Shown in pieces: positions 26,937 through 36,297 of a stretch of DNA of 64,000 nt. Numbering within the stretch: position 1 is the stretch's first letter; every line of letters begins with the position of its first letter. The translations under genes were made by a program, and so were the position numbers. The notes under the pieces were generated by a model. It saw only the letters and a program-made list of their open reading frames with translations, did not search any database and was not told where the DNA came from. The DNA lies in assembly GCA_963768085.1 (NCBI GenBank), contig CAVYGO010000003.1, positions 930,001-994,000 of the forward strand. Reading direction: 5' to 3'. The stretch is from Pukyongia sp963768085 (GTDB lineage Bacteria; Bacteroidota; Bacteroidia; Flavobacteriales; Flavobacteriaceae).

Positions 26937-28379
26937 TTAAAATTCAGCGTTACCAGGAGTCCTGGGATAGGGGATCACATCCCTTATATTTCCCATGCCA
27001 GTAACAAACTGAACCAGACGCTCAAATCCAAGTCCGAAACCACTGTGTACACAAGTTCCAAATTTACGTAAGTCCAGATACCAGTATAGCTCTTCTTCCG
27101 ATATGTCCATGGCTTTCATCTTATCAAGAAGCACGTCGTATCGCTCTTCACGTTGCGATCCTCCAACGATCTCACCAATGCCCGGGAAGAGAACGTCCAT
27201 AGCCCTTACCGTGTTTCCGTCATCATTCAATCGCATGTAAAAAGCCTTGATCTTAGCCGGGTAATCGAACAGGATCACGGGACATTTAAAATGTTTTTCA
27301 ACCAAATAACGTTCGTGTTCACTTTGAAGGTCGGCTCCCCATTCATCGATCAGGAACTTGAATTTCTTCTTCTGGTTAGGTTTACTGCGCTTCAATATTT
27401 CGATTGCCTCGGTATAGGTTACACGTTTAAAATTATTGTCGATAATAAAACGCAACTTTTCACGCAAAGCCATTTCACTCCGTTCTGCCTGAGGTTTGCT
27501 TTTTTCCTCCTGAAGTAAACGATTCTCCAGGAATTCAAGGTCGTCAACACAGTTATCAAGGGTGAATTTCACAACGTACTTTATAAAATCCTCAGCCAGA
27601 TCCATATTGGCATTCAGATCATAAAACGCCATTTCAGGTTCTATCATCCAGAATTCGGCGAGGTGGCGAGAGGTGTTGCTGTTCTCAGCTCTGAAGGTAG
27701 GACCGAATGTGTATACCTTTCCCAGGCCCATGGCATAGGTTTCAGCTTCCAATTGCCCGCTCACGGTAAGATTTGTTTCTTTTTCGAAGAAATCCTGTTT
27801 ATAATCTACTTCACCAAGATCATTCAACGGCAGATTCTTTGGATCAAGGGCAGATACTCTGAACATTTCCCCTGCTCCTTCAGCATCACTTCCCGTAATA
27901 ATAGGCGAATGGAAATAATGGAAATTATTTTTCTGAAAATAGTCATGTACCGCAAATGCCAGTTTGGAACGAGTGCGCATAATGGCACCGAAGGTGTTCG
28001 TTCGAATTCGTAGATGCGCCTGTTCCCTGAGCGTTTCGAGCGAATGGCGTTTCGGACTTAAGATAGTTCGTTTTACTTCTTCTGGATCCGCCTCTCCCAG
28101 GATGTCAATTTTTGAAACCTGAATTTCTACCGTTTGCCCCTGTCCCTGACTTTCAACCAACATACCGGTTACCGCGACAGCAGCACCTACGGTTACTTTC
28201 CGTAGCAGATTTTCTTCAAAATTCTCGTAATCCACTACACATTGTAGGTTCTTAATGGTTGAACCATCATTCAGAGCTATAAAACGATTACTTCTGAACG
28301 ACCGAACCCAACCTTTTACTGTTAACTCTACCGGAGATGGCGCACTTTGCAATATCTTACTGATTTCCGAGTGTTGCAT
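26937..28379 (-). CDS. asnS: asparaginyl-tRNA synthetase
   Basis: 480 residues, the family length. N-terminal OB-fold anticodon-binding domain (VKGWVRSFRSNRFIALNDGST). Class II catalytic core with motif 2 (FGPTFRAENSNTSRHLAEFWM) given here in part: FRAENSNTSRHLAEFW. Motif 3 is GFGLGFERLVQFVTGMGNI. The end PYPRTPGNAEF is the asparagine-type C terminus, distinguishing it from AspRS. It charges tRNA-Asn. Monocistronic by appearance. Confidence 0.97.
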   Translation of the reverse strand: MQHSEISKILQSAPSPVELTVKGWVRSFRSNRFIALNDGSTIKNLQCVVDYENFEENLLRKVTVGAAVAVTGMLVESQGQGQTVEIQVSKIDILGEADPEEVKRTILSPKRHSLETLREQAHLRIRTNTFGAIMRTRSKLAFAVHDYFQKNNFHYFHSPIITGSDAEGAGEMFRVSALDPKNLPLNDLGEVDYKQDFFEKETNLTVSGQLEAETYAMGLGKVYTFGPTFRAENSNTSRHLAEFWMIEPEMAFYDLNANMDLAEDFIKYVVKFTLDNCVDDLEFLENRLLQEEKSKPQAERSEMALREKLRFIIDNNFKRVTYTEAIEILKRSKPNQKKKFKFLIDEWGADLQSEHERYLVEKHFKCPVILFDYPAKIKAFYMRLNDDGNTVRAMDVLFPGIGEIVGGSQREERYDVLLDKMKAMDISEEELYWYLDLRKFGTCVHSGFGLGFERLVQFVTGMGNIRDVIPYPRTPGNAEF

Positions 28380-28433
28380 GTGTTTTTATTTGAAGGCGTA
28401 AAGATACTTTTTAGTTGGAAACTGAACAACAAA

Positions 28434-30833
28434 TCAAGTGTCCTCTTCTATATCATCCTCGTTGTCCGGAATGATCTCTAACGAAGGTTTTCTAAGGGTT
28501 TCCTTGTTTGCTATATTTCGTTCCAGTGAAAGTAACAAAGATGGCAGAAGAAGCAGGTTGGCCAGCATGGCGAATAAAAGTGTAGCCGAAACCAGCGCAC
28601 CCAATGCGACGGTTCCCCCGAAACTTGAAATTGTGAACACCGAAAAACCAAAAAAGAGAACAATGGAAGTGTAGAACATACTTACTCCTGTTTCCCTTAA
28701 AGCCGCGTAAACCGACTTCTTTATTTTCCAGTTACTCGCAATGAGCTCCTGTCTGTATTTGGCAAGGAAATGAATGGTATCGTCCACCGAGATCCCGAAG
28801 GCTATACTAAATACAAGTATAGTTGAAGGTTTGATCGGGACCCCCAGGAATCCCATTAATCCGGCTGTAATAAGCAAGGGAAGTAAGTTAGGGATCAGAG
28901 ATACCAGGATCATCCTAAAACTTCGGAACATCCATGCCATGAAAATAGCGATAAGTAATACCGCCAGGGATAAGGAAATGATCAGATTTCGAACCAGGTA
29001 TTTTGTGCCTTTCTGAAAAACCAACGCTTTGCCTGTCAATGATACATCATAACGATCGGGCGGAAAAATCTTGGCAATTTGGGCTTTCAGGTCTTCTTCA
29101 ATTCTATCGAAACGTTCTGTCTCCGTATCCTTCATAAAAGTGGTTATCCGTGCGAACTGGCCAGTGGAATCAACATATGTGGATAATAAATTTGAGCTTT
29201 CGGCACTGCTCTTGGCATAGGATAAAATGAACGTTCGTTCCTGACTATTCGGGAGCTGATAATATTCCGGATTGTTGTTATAATATGCTTGTTTGGAATA
29301 TTTCACCAATTCGGTAATGGAGATAGGTTTGGAAAATTCCGGGATGTCCTTGATATGCTCCTGTAACGCATCGATTCGCTTAAGGGTAGCAAGTTTCATA
29401 ACACCTTTCTTTCGTTTCGTGTCCACGAGAATTTCAAGAGGCATAATCCCTTCATATTCGCTTTCATAAAACTTAATATCGCTGTAGAACTCTTTAGTCT
29501 TAGGCATATCCTCTATTAAACTCCCGGATATATTGATGTTATAAATTCCTATGATACTGGCACAAAGAAGTGCTATGGCGCTAACATAGATTGAGATCCT
29601 GTGCTCCTTTACCATGCGTTCCATCCAGTCTACGAACTTTCCTATCCATTCTTTGTTAAGATGCTTCAGATGCTTGTATTTCGGAACCGCCATATAGCTG
29701 TAGACAATTGGAATAATAAACAAACTCAACAGGAATATGGCGATTATATTGATAGAAGCCACCGCACCGAACTCTTTTAGAAGTTTACTGTTCGTAAGCA
29801 TAAAAGTCGCGAACCCGGAAGCCGTGGTAACATTTGTCATCAACGTGGCATTCCCTACTTTGCTGATCACTCGTTGTAATGACTTCGCCTGATTTCCGTG
29901 GTTTTTGATCTCTTGTTGGTACTTATTGATTAGGAAGATACAGTTCGGGATCCCTATTACGATAATAAGCGGAGGAATTAAAGCCGTGAGTACTGTGATC
30001 TGGTAATGCAGCAGACCCAGAATTCCGAACGCCCACATCACTCCAATGATAACAGTAACCATCGAAATAAGCGTCGCTCTGAAGGACCTGAAGAAAAAGA
30101 AGAATATGAGAGACGTAACCAGTAACGCCGCTCCAATGAACATACCTATTTCATCGATAATATTCTGTGAGTTCAGAGTTCTGATGTAGGGCATACCGGA
30201 AGTATGAACATTCATGCCCGTTTCCTGTTCGAAACGTTCAATGCGAGGCACCAGTACCTGGTCGATAAAATCTTTTCTCACTGAAGTATTTACAATGTCC
30301 TTTTTAAGGTAGATGGCCGTACGAACTGAGGTCTTGTCGGGATTGTAGATCAGGCCTTCATAAAAAGGAAGCTTGTTGAAAAGTTCGTATTGATAACGAG
30401 ACAGATTTTCTTCCGAAAAAACAGTATCCTGAATAAAGGGTACTAATTCAAACCCTATAGAATCTTTACTTTTCTGAAGTTTTTGGAGATTACCCACCGA
30501 TAAAGTGAGGTCCACCTCAGGTGCTTTTCGAAGATCTTCCGATAATACATTCCACGCTTTAAAATTTACGGGTGTGAAAAGTGTGCTGTCCTTTATACCA
30601 ATTACAATCAGGTTTCCTTCTTCTCCGAATTCAGCCAGGAATTTGTTGTATGCTATATTTACCTCGTGATCATCGGGCAGCATGTTCGCCTCTGTGTAGG
30701 TAAATCGCATGTGCTTCCATTGTGAAGCAAGTAACACCGTAATGATGGCAATCGCGACAAGAATCAACGTGCGGTTTCGCAAGATAAATCTCGCTACAGC
30801 ACTCCAAAACCCAATACTGAATAATTTGTCCAA
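28434..30833 (-). CDS. MMPL/RND-superfamily exporter (patched-like)
   Basis: 799 residues, smaller than tripartite RND pumps. It shows the duplicated plan: TM1 (about 22-40), a periplasmic domain, a five-helix bundle (about 225-375), then TM7 (about 415-435), a second loop and a final bundle (about 620-780). The bundle contains AFGISVDDTIHFLAKYRQE, with two Asp residues in the proton-relay helix. Relatives transport lipids or hydrophobic compounds. No adaptor or channel genes are next to it, so substrate and partners are unknown. The acidic C-terminal tail (EIIPDNEDDIEEDT) is cytoplasmic. Confidence 0.88.
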   Translation of the reverse strand: MDKLFSIGFWSAVARFILRNRTLILVAIAIITVLLASQWKHMRFTYTEANMLPDDHEVNIAYNKFLAEFGEEGNLIVIGIKDSTLFTPVNFKAWNVLSEDLRKAPEVDLTLSVGNLQKLQKSKDSIGFELVPFIQDTVFSEENLSRYQYELFNKLPFYEGLIYNPDKTSVRTAIYLKKDIVNTSVRKDFIDQVLVPRIERFEQETGMNVHTSGMPYIRTLNSQNIIDEIGMFIGAALLVTSLIFFFFFRSFRATLISMVTVIIGVMWAFGILGLLHYQITVLTALIPPLIIVIGIPNCIFLINKYQQEIKNHGNQAKSLQRVISKVGNATLMTNVTTASGFATFMLTNSKLLKEFGAVASINIIAIFLLSLFIIPIVYSYMAVPKYKHLKHLNKEWIGKFVDWMERMVKEHRISIYVSAIALLCASIIGIYNINISGSLIEDMPKTKEFYSDIKFYESEYEGIMPLEILVDTKRKKGVMKLATLKRIDALQEHIKDIPEFSKPISITELVKYSKQAYYNNNPEYYQLPNSQERTFILSYAKSSAESSNLLSTYVDSTGQFARITTFMKDTETERFDRIEEDLKAQIAKIFPPDRYDVSLTGKALVFQKGTKYLVRNLIISLSLAVLLIAIFMAWMFRSFRMILVSLIPNLLPLLITAGLMGFLGVPIKPSTILVFSIAFGISVDDTIHFLAKYRQELIASNWKIKKSVYAALRETGVSMFYTSIVLFFGFSVFTISSFGGTVALGALVSATLLFAMLANLLLLPSLLLSLERNIANKETLRKPSLEIIPDNEDDIEEDT

Positions 30834-30897
30834 ACCCTGCCTCCTTTACAGTCGCGCAAAGGTATTAAAAACCCTTGTACATACGTTGTTAAGGAGT

Positions 30898-32163
30898 TTA
30901 TAATTTAAGGTAAAATGTAAACTTAAAGGAAATATTATCTTCAAAGTCAGGTAAGTAGTAATAGCCGTACCGATATGCAAAACTAAGTCCGAAACCATAT
31001 AAAATTCTGTTTAGTTCGAAACCCGATTCCGAATATAATTCTTCCAGGGTGTTAAACGTGATTCCAATATGTCTCTGCGGGTTGGATAAACTTCCCAGGG
31101 CATGTCTTGTAATAAAGACCAGTTCTGGTTGAAACAATTCGGAAAAATAAAACCTGCGTAGGCTGTGTTTCACCTGAAGGGTTAATAATTGATCTGAAAA
31201 GAACTCACTGAAATACATAGTCTCGAAACTACGTCGACCAGCTACTGAAAATCGCTGAAGGATTTCGTCCTTGGTAGGGCTATTCGGATATGCATGAAAT
31301 AGATGTGTTAGCGGAACATCTCCGGTTGCATAGTCTCCTTCAAGTAAAATGTTGGTGGAAGACAGGTTGGCCCTTTTAATGTAATAATCTAGTTTTAATC
31401 CGAATTTAGTATAGCTAAAATCACTACCTCCTATTCCAGGAATACTTTGGGTAACTTGCGCACTGATCTTCGGGAGACCATCGAAATATTCAATGCGACC
31501 ATCGTCTATGGTTATGAAATTCGTTTTCGGACTTATACGCACGGCAGCCGTCACCTCCGAAGTTTCATAGGCACTATATAATGTTTCGTTATTAAGGAAC
31601 TGATAGTCCTCGATCTGATCGATCTTGCTATGCCCCACACGAAATTCACCCAGGACCTTGGGCGAGAATTCATGCTGAATATTAGACATAATGGTTCGGT
31701 ATTTATAAAACTGGGTGACGTTCAGTAATCGAGGTTCGAAAACCGAATACACCCGGTCATCGGTTAGATATTTCATCGAACCTATTTCACGGATATCATC
31801 GAAATAATAGGTATTGATCCAGGTGCTGTGTTTTTTATTAATACGGACACTGCCTCCTATACTAAATTTGAAATCCTTGTCTTTAAAACCGCGAGCAATG
31901 TAACCTCCTAACTTAAGATTTTTAAAAAGCCGGTCGTTGGTAATTCCCCCTAAACCCAATCGGATTCCTTCGTAGTTGTTGTACTTTATAAAATATCGCA
32001 GGTCGACATCAAAAAACCCCAGGGGATAATAACCTGTTTTAAATGGGCTTACCTTTTGTTTCGTCCCTGCAGCTGTTGTATCCGGCTGCGTTTGTATCGC
32101 TGGCTCCTGGGCTCCTATAATAAAAGGAAGTAGCACAATGAATACGAAGAAGGGTTTATGCAT
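30898..32163 (-). CDS. outer membrane beta-barrel protein (DUF5686-like barrel)
   Basis: 421 residues from the ATG at 32163, which gives a normal signal peptide (MHKPFFVFIVLLPFIIGAQ); the frame extends to 32211 but without benefit. After a short Thr/Pro linker come many amphipathic beta strands, a GIRLGLGGITNDRLFKNLKL segment and a C-terminal FKFTFYLKL strand. This resembles the barrel half of DUF5686 proteins, but the N-terminal carboxypeptidase-regulatory-like domain of that family is absent. The function is unknown; a surface or assembly role is plausible. Assignment is by pattern only. Confidence 0.72.
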   Translation of the reverse strand: MHKPFFVFIVLLPFIIGAQEPAIQTQPDTTAAGTKQKVSPFKTGYYPLGFFDVDLRYFIKYNNYEGIRLGLGGITNDRLFKNLKLGGYIARGFKDKDFKFSIGGSVRINKKHSTWINTYYFDDIREIGSMKYLTDDRVYSVFEPRLLNVTQFYKYRTIMSNIQHEFSPKVLGEFRVGHSKIDQIEDYQFLNNETLYSAYETSEVTAAVRISPKTNFITIDDGRIEYFDGLPKISAQVTQSIPGIGGSDFSYTKFGLKLDYYIKRANLSSTNILLEGDYATGDVPLTHLFHAYPNSPTKDEILQRFSVAGRRSFETMYFSEFFSDQLLTLQVKHSLRRFYFSELFQPELVFITRHALGSLSNPQRHIGITFNTLEELYSESGFELNRILYGFGLSFAYRYGYYYLPDFEDNISFKFTFYLKL

Positions 32164-32202
32164 AGACAACGAAACTAGTATCAGAAGGTTAAAGTATAAA
32201 GA

Positions 32203-32222
32203 AAGCGGCATAGAAGCCGCTT
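32203..32222 (-). terminator. probable frr terminator
   Basis: 7-bp stem AAGCGGC / GCCGCTT with a 6-base loop, followed on the minus strand by TCTTT. It is placed between the frr stop and the DUF5686-like gene. Confidence 0.6.
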
Positions 32223-32253
32223 ATTTTTATTTTGTTTAAAAGGGCTCACTACC

Positions 32254-32808
32254 TTAGATGGTCATGATTTCCTTTTCTTTCACATGGAAGATCTCGTCGA
32301 TTTTCGTAATATGATTGTCTGTCATTTCTTGGATATCAATCTCCAAATTTTTCTTCATATCTTCGGACACGTCGAGGTCTTTAAGTTCATTCATGGCATG
32401 CTTACGGTCGTTTCGGACCCCAATTTTAGATTCTTCAGCTTCGTGTTTGGCCTGCTTAGCCAATTCGGTCCTTCGCTCCTCTGTTAGTGGCGGAACATTG
32501 ATTATCACACTTTCGCCGTTGTTCATTGGGTTAAACCCTAAATTGGCCACCATAATTCCTTTTTCGATCTCGGGAATAAGCGATTTTTCCCAAGGCTGAA
32601 TCGAAATAGTCATCCCATCCGGAGTATTTACATTAGCTACCTGATTTAATGGGGTAGGAGTACCGTAGTAATCCACCATTACCGATGTGACCATGGAAGG
32701 CGAAGCCTTTCCGGCCCTGATATTCACAAACTTCTTTTCAAGGTGTTTAAGAGCATTCCCCATTACTTCCCGGGTACTATCCAATAAAAATTTAATTTCT
32801 TCATTCAT
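32254..32808 (-). CDS. frr: ribosome recycling factor
   Basis: 184 residues, the standard length. Conserved signatures: NIRAGKASPSMV near residue 30, VDYYGTPTPLNQVANV, and PPLTEERRTELAKQAKHEAE in the helical domain. It splits post-termination ribosomes together with EF-G. It follows pyrH by about 42 bp on the same strand, the usual pyrH-frr order. Confidence 0.97.
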   Translation of the reverse strand: MNEEIKFLLDSTREVMGNALKHLEKKFVNIRAGKASPSMVTSVMVDYYGTPTPLNQVANVNTPDGMTISIQPWEKSLIPEIEKGIMVANLGFNPMNNGESVIINVPPLTEERRTELAKQAKHEAEESKIGVRNDRKHAMNELKDLDVSEDMKKNLEIDIQEMTDNHITKIDEIFHVKEKEIMTI

Positions 32809-32850
32809 GATGTAAAATTTAAAAGATTCTTACCAAGAATCAAACCAAAG

Positions 32851-33558
32851 TTACAAATTTACTTTTGTCCCGATTTTTTCTCCTGAAACAACCTTATAAA
32901 GATTTCTCTTTGTGTTCATGTCGAAAACGATGATGGGGAGTTCATTTTCCTGACTTAACGTGAAGGCCGTCGTATCCATTACCTTCAATCCTTTTTGAAG
33001 CACATCTTCAAAACTGATATCATCAAATTTCGTGGCATCTGTATTTTTTTCAGGATCACTGGAATAGATACCATCCACCCGGGTTCCTTTTATTATTACC
33101 TCTGCACCCACTTCTATCGCTCTCAGCACGGCCGCCGAATCTGTAGTAAAATATGGATTGCCGGTCCCGCCACCAAAGATCACCACGCGACCTTTTTCCA
33201 GGTGTCGAATCGCTTTTCTTCGTATAAAAGGTTCCGCAACTTCATTGATCTTTATCGCACTCTGCAGACGGGTAGGAATTTCTTCATCTTCCAGTGCACT
33301 TTGAAGAGCTAAACCGTTTATTACCGTGGCTAACATGCCCATATGATCAGCCTGAACTCTATCCATTCCACGACTGGCACCAGTGAGCCCTCTAAAAATA
33401 TTACCACCTCCGATCACTATGGCGACTTCAACACCATGATCGATAATTTCTTTAATTTCTTTGGCATAATCCTGAAGCCGATCCGGGTCTATACCATATT
33501 GTCGGTTTCCCATTAAGGCTTCACCGGAAAGTTTTAGGAGGATTCTTTTGTATCGCAT
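32851..33558 (-). CDS. pyrH: UMP kinase
   Basis: 235 residues. Amino-acid-kinase fold with N-terminal LLKLSGEALMG (phosphate-binding Lys/Gly), AIVIGGGNIFRGL, the DHMGMLATVINGLAL helix typical of bacterial UMP kinase, FGGGTGNPYFTTDSAA, and KVMDTTAFTLSQEN. It makes UDP from UMP with ATP. It precedes frr in the conserved pair. Confidence 0.97.
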   Translation of the reverse strand: MRYKRILLKLSGEALMGNRQYGIDPDRLQDYAKEIKEIIDHGVEVAIVIGGGNIFRGLTGASRGMDRVQADHMGMLATVINGLALQSALEDEEIPTRLQSAIKINEVAEPFIRRKAIRHLEKGRVVIFGGGTGNPYFTTDSAAVLRAIEVGAEVIIKGTRVDGIYSSDPEKNTDATKFDDISFEDVLQKGLKVMDTTAFTLSQENELPIIVFDMNTKRNLYKVVSGEKIGTKVNL

Positions 33559-33800
33559 AGTGACTTTTATTGCTGTAAAAATAGCGAAAATTTGTGGATG
33601 ATTTCTGAAAATTAATTAGGGTTATTTTATCATTTATGGGTTATTCAATTTGTCTTTGTAGTTCACATTTATGCAATGTATCCTGAAAATCTCTTCACTG
33701 CCAATGCGTAATTGATTCATTAAGAGATTGATCTTTAATTTACAATTCATATTTTTATACTTCCCCTGTTGGTATTTGGAAAAATATAAAGAGTCTTTAA

Positions 33801-35177
33801 ATGAAAAAGTTGAAATTTCTTATAGTTTTCATGATCATCATATCCTGCCAGGAAAAAGGCCTGAACACCAAGCTAATCGCCTCAAGATATTACAAGGGGG
33901 TAGTTAAAGTGGTCTTATTTGATGAAGATCTGGAAAAGAGTAAAAAAGGTAAAGGATATTTAAGCAGGGGATCCGGTTTTATAGTGACAGAAGACGGTTA
34001 CCTGTTTACCAATAAGCATGTTGTGGAGACCAGTGTAAAGGGTTTCCTGGATTACGATTTCTATGATAATAAGATTAAAAAATCTAATATTGCCGTTTAC
34101 TCTGAAGATATTGCGAACAGTAAGGATCTCATTAAAGTTTACAATGCAGGGTATACGATACCGGTTATTCAGGTTTTCCATGGAAAAGGTGAAAATGATT
34201 ATAATTTGTATAAGGCCGAAGTTGTTTCAATAGGCGCCGGAACTTATGATGGGGCGCTGTTAAAAATAGTGAGTGATATGGATGGGAACCCGGTTACCAG
34301 GAAATTCACCACCGTGCCTATCGGAAATTCAGATAATGTGGAGCAGGGAGAACAGCTCTGCGTTTACGGCTACCCAGCTCAATTTCAGGGATCAGCAGAC
34401 TTGATGATGAAAGATCTTAGTACGATAAGCGTTGGGATAATGAGCGGGAATGACTATGTGTTCAATTCTGATTATGGTTATATAAAAACAGATGCTGAAA
34501 TCCACCCGGGTAATAGCGGGGGTCCCGTATTCAATGAAGAAAATAAAGTAATTGGAATAGCGACTGCTAAAGGTAAAACCACTGGTATTGGTCTTGTTGG
34601 GGGCATAAATGGTATGTATTATATTTCGGCTATTGATAGCAAAGCTCATAGCGAACTTATCGCGAATGGATTGACCCTTCCTAAACGATCCTCCTCGATA
34701 AATACTATCAATGGTGAGCATCAACCTATAAAAACGGTTAAGGAGATCAACGATTTGATAGCTGCCAGAACCAAAAAATCCGTACCTCTAAAAAGTACCT
34801 TACTGGGCGATTACTATTCGAAATCTAAAATTTTCTTTTCAAATCTTTCGCCGGCGAAGAATGCCAATAAGATTCCTAATACCTCAAAGCGAAATACATC
34901 ATTCACTATCGATAAAAGTTTGGGAGGGAAGATCTGGTTTTATGTTGACAATTACCCGAAAGCCCTTAACACAAGTAAAATCAGTATTTTGATTGATAAG
35001 GAGAATGGCCTGGGAGTTTACGAAAAATTTAAGGACTTTTCGGTTGTGGTAAATGCCTCGAATGATATAAAATATTTCGATGTAGACTTCTATCAAACCG
35101 GAAAATATCGTGTAAAGGCTTATTCTCAGGAATTGAAATACATTAACACAGCATACCTTAATCTGTTGCATAAGTAA
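33801..35177 (+). CDS. trypsin-like (S1C/DegP-type) serine protease lipoprotein
   Basis: 458 residues. Lipoprotein signal ending in IIISC (Cys16). The protease domain (about 30-290) has the full triad: His73 in FTNKHVVE, Asp150 in GTYDGALLKI and Ser239 in HPGNSGGPVF. No PDZ domain is seen. The last 120 residues (from about 335) are beta-rich, with IWFYVDNYPKALNTSKISIL, and look like a separate binding domain that I cannot name. It sits between pyrH and tsf on the opposite strand and probably has its own promoter. Likely a periplasmic or surface-anchored protease. Confidence 0.85.
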   Translation: MKKLKFLIVFMIIISCQEKGLNTKLIASRYYKGVVKVVLFDEDLEKSKKGKGYLSRGSGFIVTEDGYLFTNKHVVETSVKGFLDYDFYDNKIKKSNIAVYSEDIANSKDLIKVYNAGYTIPVIQVFHGKGENDYNLYKAEVVSIGAGTYDGALLKIVSDMDGNPVTRKFTTVPIGNSDNVEQGEQLCVYGYPAQFQGSADLMMKDLSTISVGIMSGNDYVFNSDYGYIKTDAEIHPGNSGGPVFNEENKVIGIATAKGKTTGIGLVGGINGMYYISAIDSKAHSELIANGLTLPKRSSSINTINGEHQPIKTVKEINDLIAARTKKSVPLKSTLLGDYYSKSKIFFSNLSPAKNANKIPNTSKRNTSFTIDKSLGGKIWFYVDNYPKALNTSKISILIDKENGLGVYEKFKDFSVVVNASNDIKYFDVDFYQTGKYRVKAYSQELKYINTAYLNLLHK

Positions 35178-35182
35178 ATAAA

Positions 35183-35219
35183 AAAACAGGTGTTTCCAAT
35201 ATTTGGAAACACCTGTTTT
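35183..35219. terminator. strong bidirectional terminator
   Basis: 17-bp perfect stem from AAAACAGGTGTTTCCAA to its reverse complement (35183-35199, 35203-35219) with a 3-base loop. A and T tails are built into the stem. It serves the protease gene and the convergent ribosomal run ending in tsf. Confidence 0.93.
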
Positions 35220-35239
35220 AATTTTTGTGTAAGTTCTGC

Positions 35240-36205
35240 TTACGCCAAAGACACGCGTTCGAAAGAAACGACTTCTACGTCTCCATACGTTTTCACGTAT
35301 TCGGCCACAGATAACTTTTCATCCTTAATAAAGTTCTGATCTAACAAACACTGCTCCTGATCAAGGGTAGTGTTGTCTGAAATAAATCGCTCCAGTTTTC
35401 CGGGAACGATTCTGTCCAAAATTTGTTCCGGCTTGCCTTCAGCTAACAATTCAGCTTTGATATCAGCTTCAGCCTTTGCCAATACCTCATCGGTTAACTG
35501 TGCACGAGAAATAAATTGAGGAACGTTTTTCAGGGTTTTACCTAAACGACCTAGTTCAATATTATCTTTTTCAATAACTGCAATTCTGGCTTCAGTCTCT
35601 GAAGCAATGAACGCCGCATCGAAATCTTTATAAGATAAAGTAGTTGCACCCATGGATGCAACCTGCATCGCTATGTCCTTAGCCAATACATCGGCATTCT
35701 CAACATTTGCAGAAAGGCCCACAACAGCTGCGATCTTATTACCGTGAATGTATGATCCAATGAAAGGAGCTTCCAGGGTCTTGAAACCACCAATTTCGAT
35801 CTTCTCACCAATAACACCGGTTTGTTCCAAAAGCTTCTCTTCGATAGTCATGCCATCGAAATCTGCTGCCATAAACTCTTCCTTTGATGATGTTCCCAAC
35901 GCGATTTCAGCCATTTTGTGTGCCATAGCAACGTAGTCGTCGTTTTTAGAAACAAAATCTGTTTCACAATTCAATGATACAATGGCTCCTTTGGTTTTGC
36001 TATCGTTTACTTTAGCAATAACAGCTCCTTCACTTGAGTCACGATCTGCTCTTTTTTCAGCAATTTTCTGACCTTTTTTTCTAAGGATCTCAATTGCTTT
36101 ATCGAAATCTCCATCAGCCTCTACCAATGCCTTTTTACAGTCCATCATTCCGGCTCCGGTTTTCTTTCTTAATTCACTTACCATTGCGGCGGTAATCTTT
36201 ACCAT
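35240..36205 (-). CDS. tsf: translation elongation factor Ts
   Basis: About 321 residues, longer than E. coli EF-Ts (283), as usual in Bacteroidota. N-terminal UBA-like domain VSELRKKTGAGMMDCKKALVE, then NCETDFVSKND, and GKLERFISDNTTLDQ near the end. A second in-frame ATG at 36211 gives two more residues; I prefer the MVKITAA start used by relatives. It recycles EF-Tu. It follows rpsB by about 90 bp with a hairpin in between. Confidence 0.96.
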   Translation of the reverse strand: MVKITAAMVSELRKKTGAGMMDCKKALVEADGDFDKAIEILRKKGQKIAEKRADRDSSEGAVIAKVNDSKTKGAIVSLNCETDFVSKNDDYVAMAHKMAEIALGTSSKEEFMAADFDGMTIEEKLLEQTGVIGEKIEIGGFKTLEAPFIGSYIHGNKIAAVVGLSANVENADVLAKDIAMQVASMGATTLSYKDFDAAFIASETEARIAVIEKDNIELGRLGKTLKNVPQFISRAQLTDEVLAKAEADIKAELLAEGKPEQILDRIVPGKLERFISDNTTLDQEQCLLDQNFIKDEKLSVAEYVKTYGDVEVVSFERVSLA

Positions 36206-36247
36206 TTCCATACTAATCTATTTATGTATTAAAAAAATCGTTTTTAA

Positions 36248-36271
36248 GTTCAGTGATACAAAGAACTGAAC
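36248..36271 (-). terminator. hairpin between rpsB and tsf (attenuator or weak terminator)
   Basis: 7-bp stem GTTCAGT / ACTGAAC with a 10-base loop; on the minus strand it is followed by TTAAAAACGATTTTTTT. It may reduce read-through from rpsB into tsf. Confidence 0.45.
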
Positions 36272-36297
36272 GACTTTTATGCTTGATATAATTGTGT

